This document shows positions 62,201-64,000 of a stretch of 64,000 bases of DNA, in pieces. Below the pieces are notes generated by a model. That model was not told the DNA's origin. It searched no databases and worked only from the letters and a program-made list of their open reading frames with translations. Made by a program: the position numbers and the translations under genes. Each line of letters opens with the position of its first letter. Within the stretch, counting starts at the first letter, position 1. Source of the DNA: Loxodes magnus (lineage: Eukaryota; Ciliophora; Karyorelictea; Loxodida; Loxodidae); the NCBI GenBank assembly GCA_946699065.1, contig CAMPDV010000316.1, positions 288,059 to 352,058 on the forward strand, read 5' to 3'.

Positions 62201-64000
62201 AGGACATTCAGACTCGGTAAACAGTATCTCATTTTCACCTGATGGTTAATTCCTTGCCAGTGCATCATCTGATACAACTATCAAAATCTGAAATATCAAA
62301 GATCATCAAGAAATCGCTACACTTTAAGGACATTCAAACTCAGTAAAGAGTGTCTCATTCTCACCTGATGGTCAATTCCTTGCCAGTGGATCGAAAGATA
62401 AATCTATCAAAATCTGAAATCTCAAAGATTATCAAGAAATCGTTACACTTAAAGGACATTAAGACTTAGTAAACAGTATCTCATTTTCACCTGATGGTCA
62501 ATTCCTTGCTAGTGGATCAGATGATAAATTTATCAAAATCTGAAATCTCAAAGATTATCAAGAAATCGTTACACTTAAAGGACATTCATACTCAGTAAAC
62601 AGTATCTCATTCTCACCTGATGGTTATCTCCTTGCTAGTGGATCATCTGATACAACTATCAAAATCTGAAATATCAAAGATCGTAAAGAAATCGTTACAC
62701 TTAAAGGACATTCAAACTCAGTAAAGAGTGTCTCATTCTCACCTGATGGTCAATTCCTTGCCAGTGGATCGAAAGATAAATCTATCAAAATCTGAAATCT
62801 CAAAGATTATCAAGAAATCGTTACACTTAAAGGACATTAAGACTTAGTAAACAGTATCTCATTTTCACCTGATGGTCAATTCCTTGCTAGTGGATCAGAT
62901 GATAAATTTATCAAAATCTGAAATCTCAAAGATTATCAAGAAATCGTTACAATTAAAGGACATTCAAACTCGGTAAACAGTATCTCATTTTCACCTGATG
63001 GTTAATTCCTTGCTAGTGGATCATCTGATACAACTATCAAAATCTGAAATATCAAAGATTATCAAGAAATCGTTACACTTAAAGGACATTCAAACTGAAT
63101 AAACAGTATCTCATTTTCACCTGATGGTCAATTCCTTGCTAGTGGATCAAAAGATAAATTTATCAAAATCTGAAATCTCAGAGATCGTAAAGAAATCGTT
63201 ACACTTAAAGGACATTCAGACTCGGTAAACAGTATCTCATTTTCACCTGATGGTTAATTCCTTGCCAGTGCATCATCTGATACAACTATCAAAATCTGAA
63301 ATCTCAAAGATCATCAAGAAATCGCAACACTTAAAGGACATTCAAAAAATGTAAAAAGTGTCTCATTTTCACCTGATGGTCAATTCCTTGCCAGTGGATC
63401 ATCTGATACAACTATCAAAATCTGAAATCTCAAAGATTATCAAGAAATCGTTACACTTAAAGGACATTAAGACTTAGTAAACAGTATCTCATTTTCACCT
63501 GATGGTCAATTCCTTGCTAGTGGATCAGATGATAAATTTATCAAAATCTGAAATCTCAAAGATTATCAAGAAATCGTTACACTTAAAGGACATTCATACT
63601 CAGTAAACAGTATCTCATTCTCACCTGATGGTTATCTCCTTGCTAGTGGATCATCTGATACAACTATCAAAATCTGAAATATCAAAGATCGTAAAGAAAT
63701 CGTTACACTTAAAGGACATTTAAACTGAGTAAACAGTATCTCATTCTCATCTGATGGTCAATTCCTTGCCAGTGGATCGAAAGATAAATCTATCAAAATC
63801 TGAAATCTCAAAGATTATCAAGAAATCGTTACACTTAAAGGACATTCAAACTCGGTAAACAGTATCTCATTTTCACCTGATGGTTAATTCCTTGCTAGTG
63901 GATCATTTGATACAACTATCAAAATCTGAAATCTCAAAGATCACCAAGAAATCGCAACACTTAAAGGACATTCAAACTCGGTAAACAGTATCTCATTCTC
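59229..64000 (+). CDS. Giant WD40-repeat protein (3' end outside window)
   Basis: ATG 59229 opens a short N-terminal region of about 67 residues (MKSFQQTINCRKLDCDLPNL...), whose second half is a Lys/Glu-rich helix. From 59430 there are 36 complete WD repeats of 42 residues and a partial 37th, all in one frame with no indel. A unit reads 'GHSDSVNSISFSPDGQFLAS' then 'SSDTTIKIWNLKDRKEIVTL'. GH and WD-box signatures are intact, with the WD-type Trp always TGA. WD40 domains fold into 7-bladed propellers for protein binding, so at least five propellers are implied. No enzymatic or NACHT-type domain lies N-terminal; a C-terminal domain could lie outside. Units are near-identical at the DNA level, with variants A/G ('ASASS' or 'ASGSS'), 'RKE' or 'YQE'/'HQE', and SDTT or KDKF/DDKF. 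A scaffold or recognition role is an inference. Confidence 0.92.
59430..64000 (+). repeat. 126-bp WD40 tandem array with a 1512-bp higher-order period
   Basis: The motif 'agtatctcat' or its variant recurs at exact multiples of 126 from 59451 to 63987 (36 periods). Rare variants recur 1512 bp (12 units) apart: 'catttaagct' at 59811 and 61323 and at 60189 and 61701; 'caagaaataacc' at 60291 and 61803. Another block shows 378-bp (3-unit) periodicity near 62345 and 62723. Confidence 0.95.

Noticed and set aside
59430..64000. CRISPR-like or non-coding minisatellite array
   Set aside because: Units translate into canonical WD repeats with GH and WD-type motifs; there are no spacers and the period is exactly 42 codons.
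1..64000. Bacterial or mitochondrial origin using TGA=Trp only
   Set aside because: TAA and TAG are also sense in conserved positions, and there are spliceosomal-type introns, MORN/WD40/TPR proteins and LINEs.
1..64000. tRNA or rRNA genes
   Set aside because: I looked for cloverleaf-like TTCGA/GGTTCGAAT boxes and rRNA-like GC islands and found nothing convincing. A covariance-model search would be decisive.

Overview
The window reads as nuclear DNA of a ciliate that uses all three standard stop codons as sense codons. TAA and TAG are read as glutamine and TGA as tryptophan. The clearest proof is the WD40 gene at the right end: every repeat has TGA where the invariant Trp of the 'KIW' motif belongs, and TAA alternates with CAA at the Gln of 'DGQFLAS'. 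The same reading opens long, family-consistent frames in a Cys-rich surface protein, MORN repeats and a LINE. This points to a karyorelict- or heterotrich-type code (NCBI tables 27/28, as in Loxodes, Parduczia or Condylostoma). Species cannot be named from the sequence. Under the standard code almost no frame longer than 100 codons exists, so standard-code ORFs here are shadows. DNA is very AT-rich and introns are tiny (17-31 nt).

Layout. 1-12420 and 37706-50130 are two direct copies of one segment. It holds the 3' part of a large Cys-rich multi-pass membrane protein gene (A), a decayed antisense paralogue (G), a membrane-protein gene (F), and a 4.6-kb repeat (R1) containing a TPR pseudogene and an unknown ORF (H). 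R1 also occurs inverted at 29424-34067. 12426-16360 is a decayed LINE inserted in R1. 16724-21615 (minus) is gene B, a second Cys-rich receptor-like gene. It is divergent from gene E (22574-25852, plus), a multi-pass membrane protein with a coiled-coil tail. 25891-26802 is a second, truncated LINE. 26803-28260 has minus-strand coding remnants. 28265-29345 is a MORN-repeat pseudogene. 34068-38500 is an inverted copy of the B/E region, so full-length A3 (35735-41030) faces away from a truncated E copy. 50420-52714 (minus) is a decayed third E copy.

The right part is less rearranged. Gene C (52724-55109, minus) is built from seven 302-bp units, each a 282-nt exon plus a 20-nt intron. Two further minus-strand genes (K, J) follow, then two plus-strand genes: a basic protein (I) and a WD40 protein with at least 36 near-identical 126-bp repeats that leaves the window.

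The repeats, inverted duplications, LINEs and pseudogenes suggest a germline-like or unprocessed genome. Genes A, B and E look like a duplicating family of surface and membrane proteins with no assignable reaction. Termination is ambiguous throughout, because internal TGA is clearly Trp while the most plausible gene ends are also TGA.
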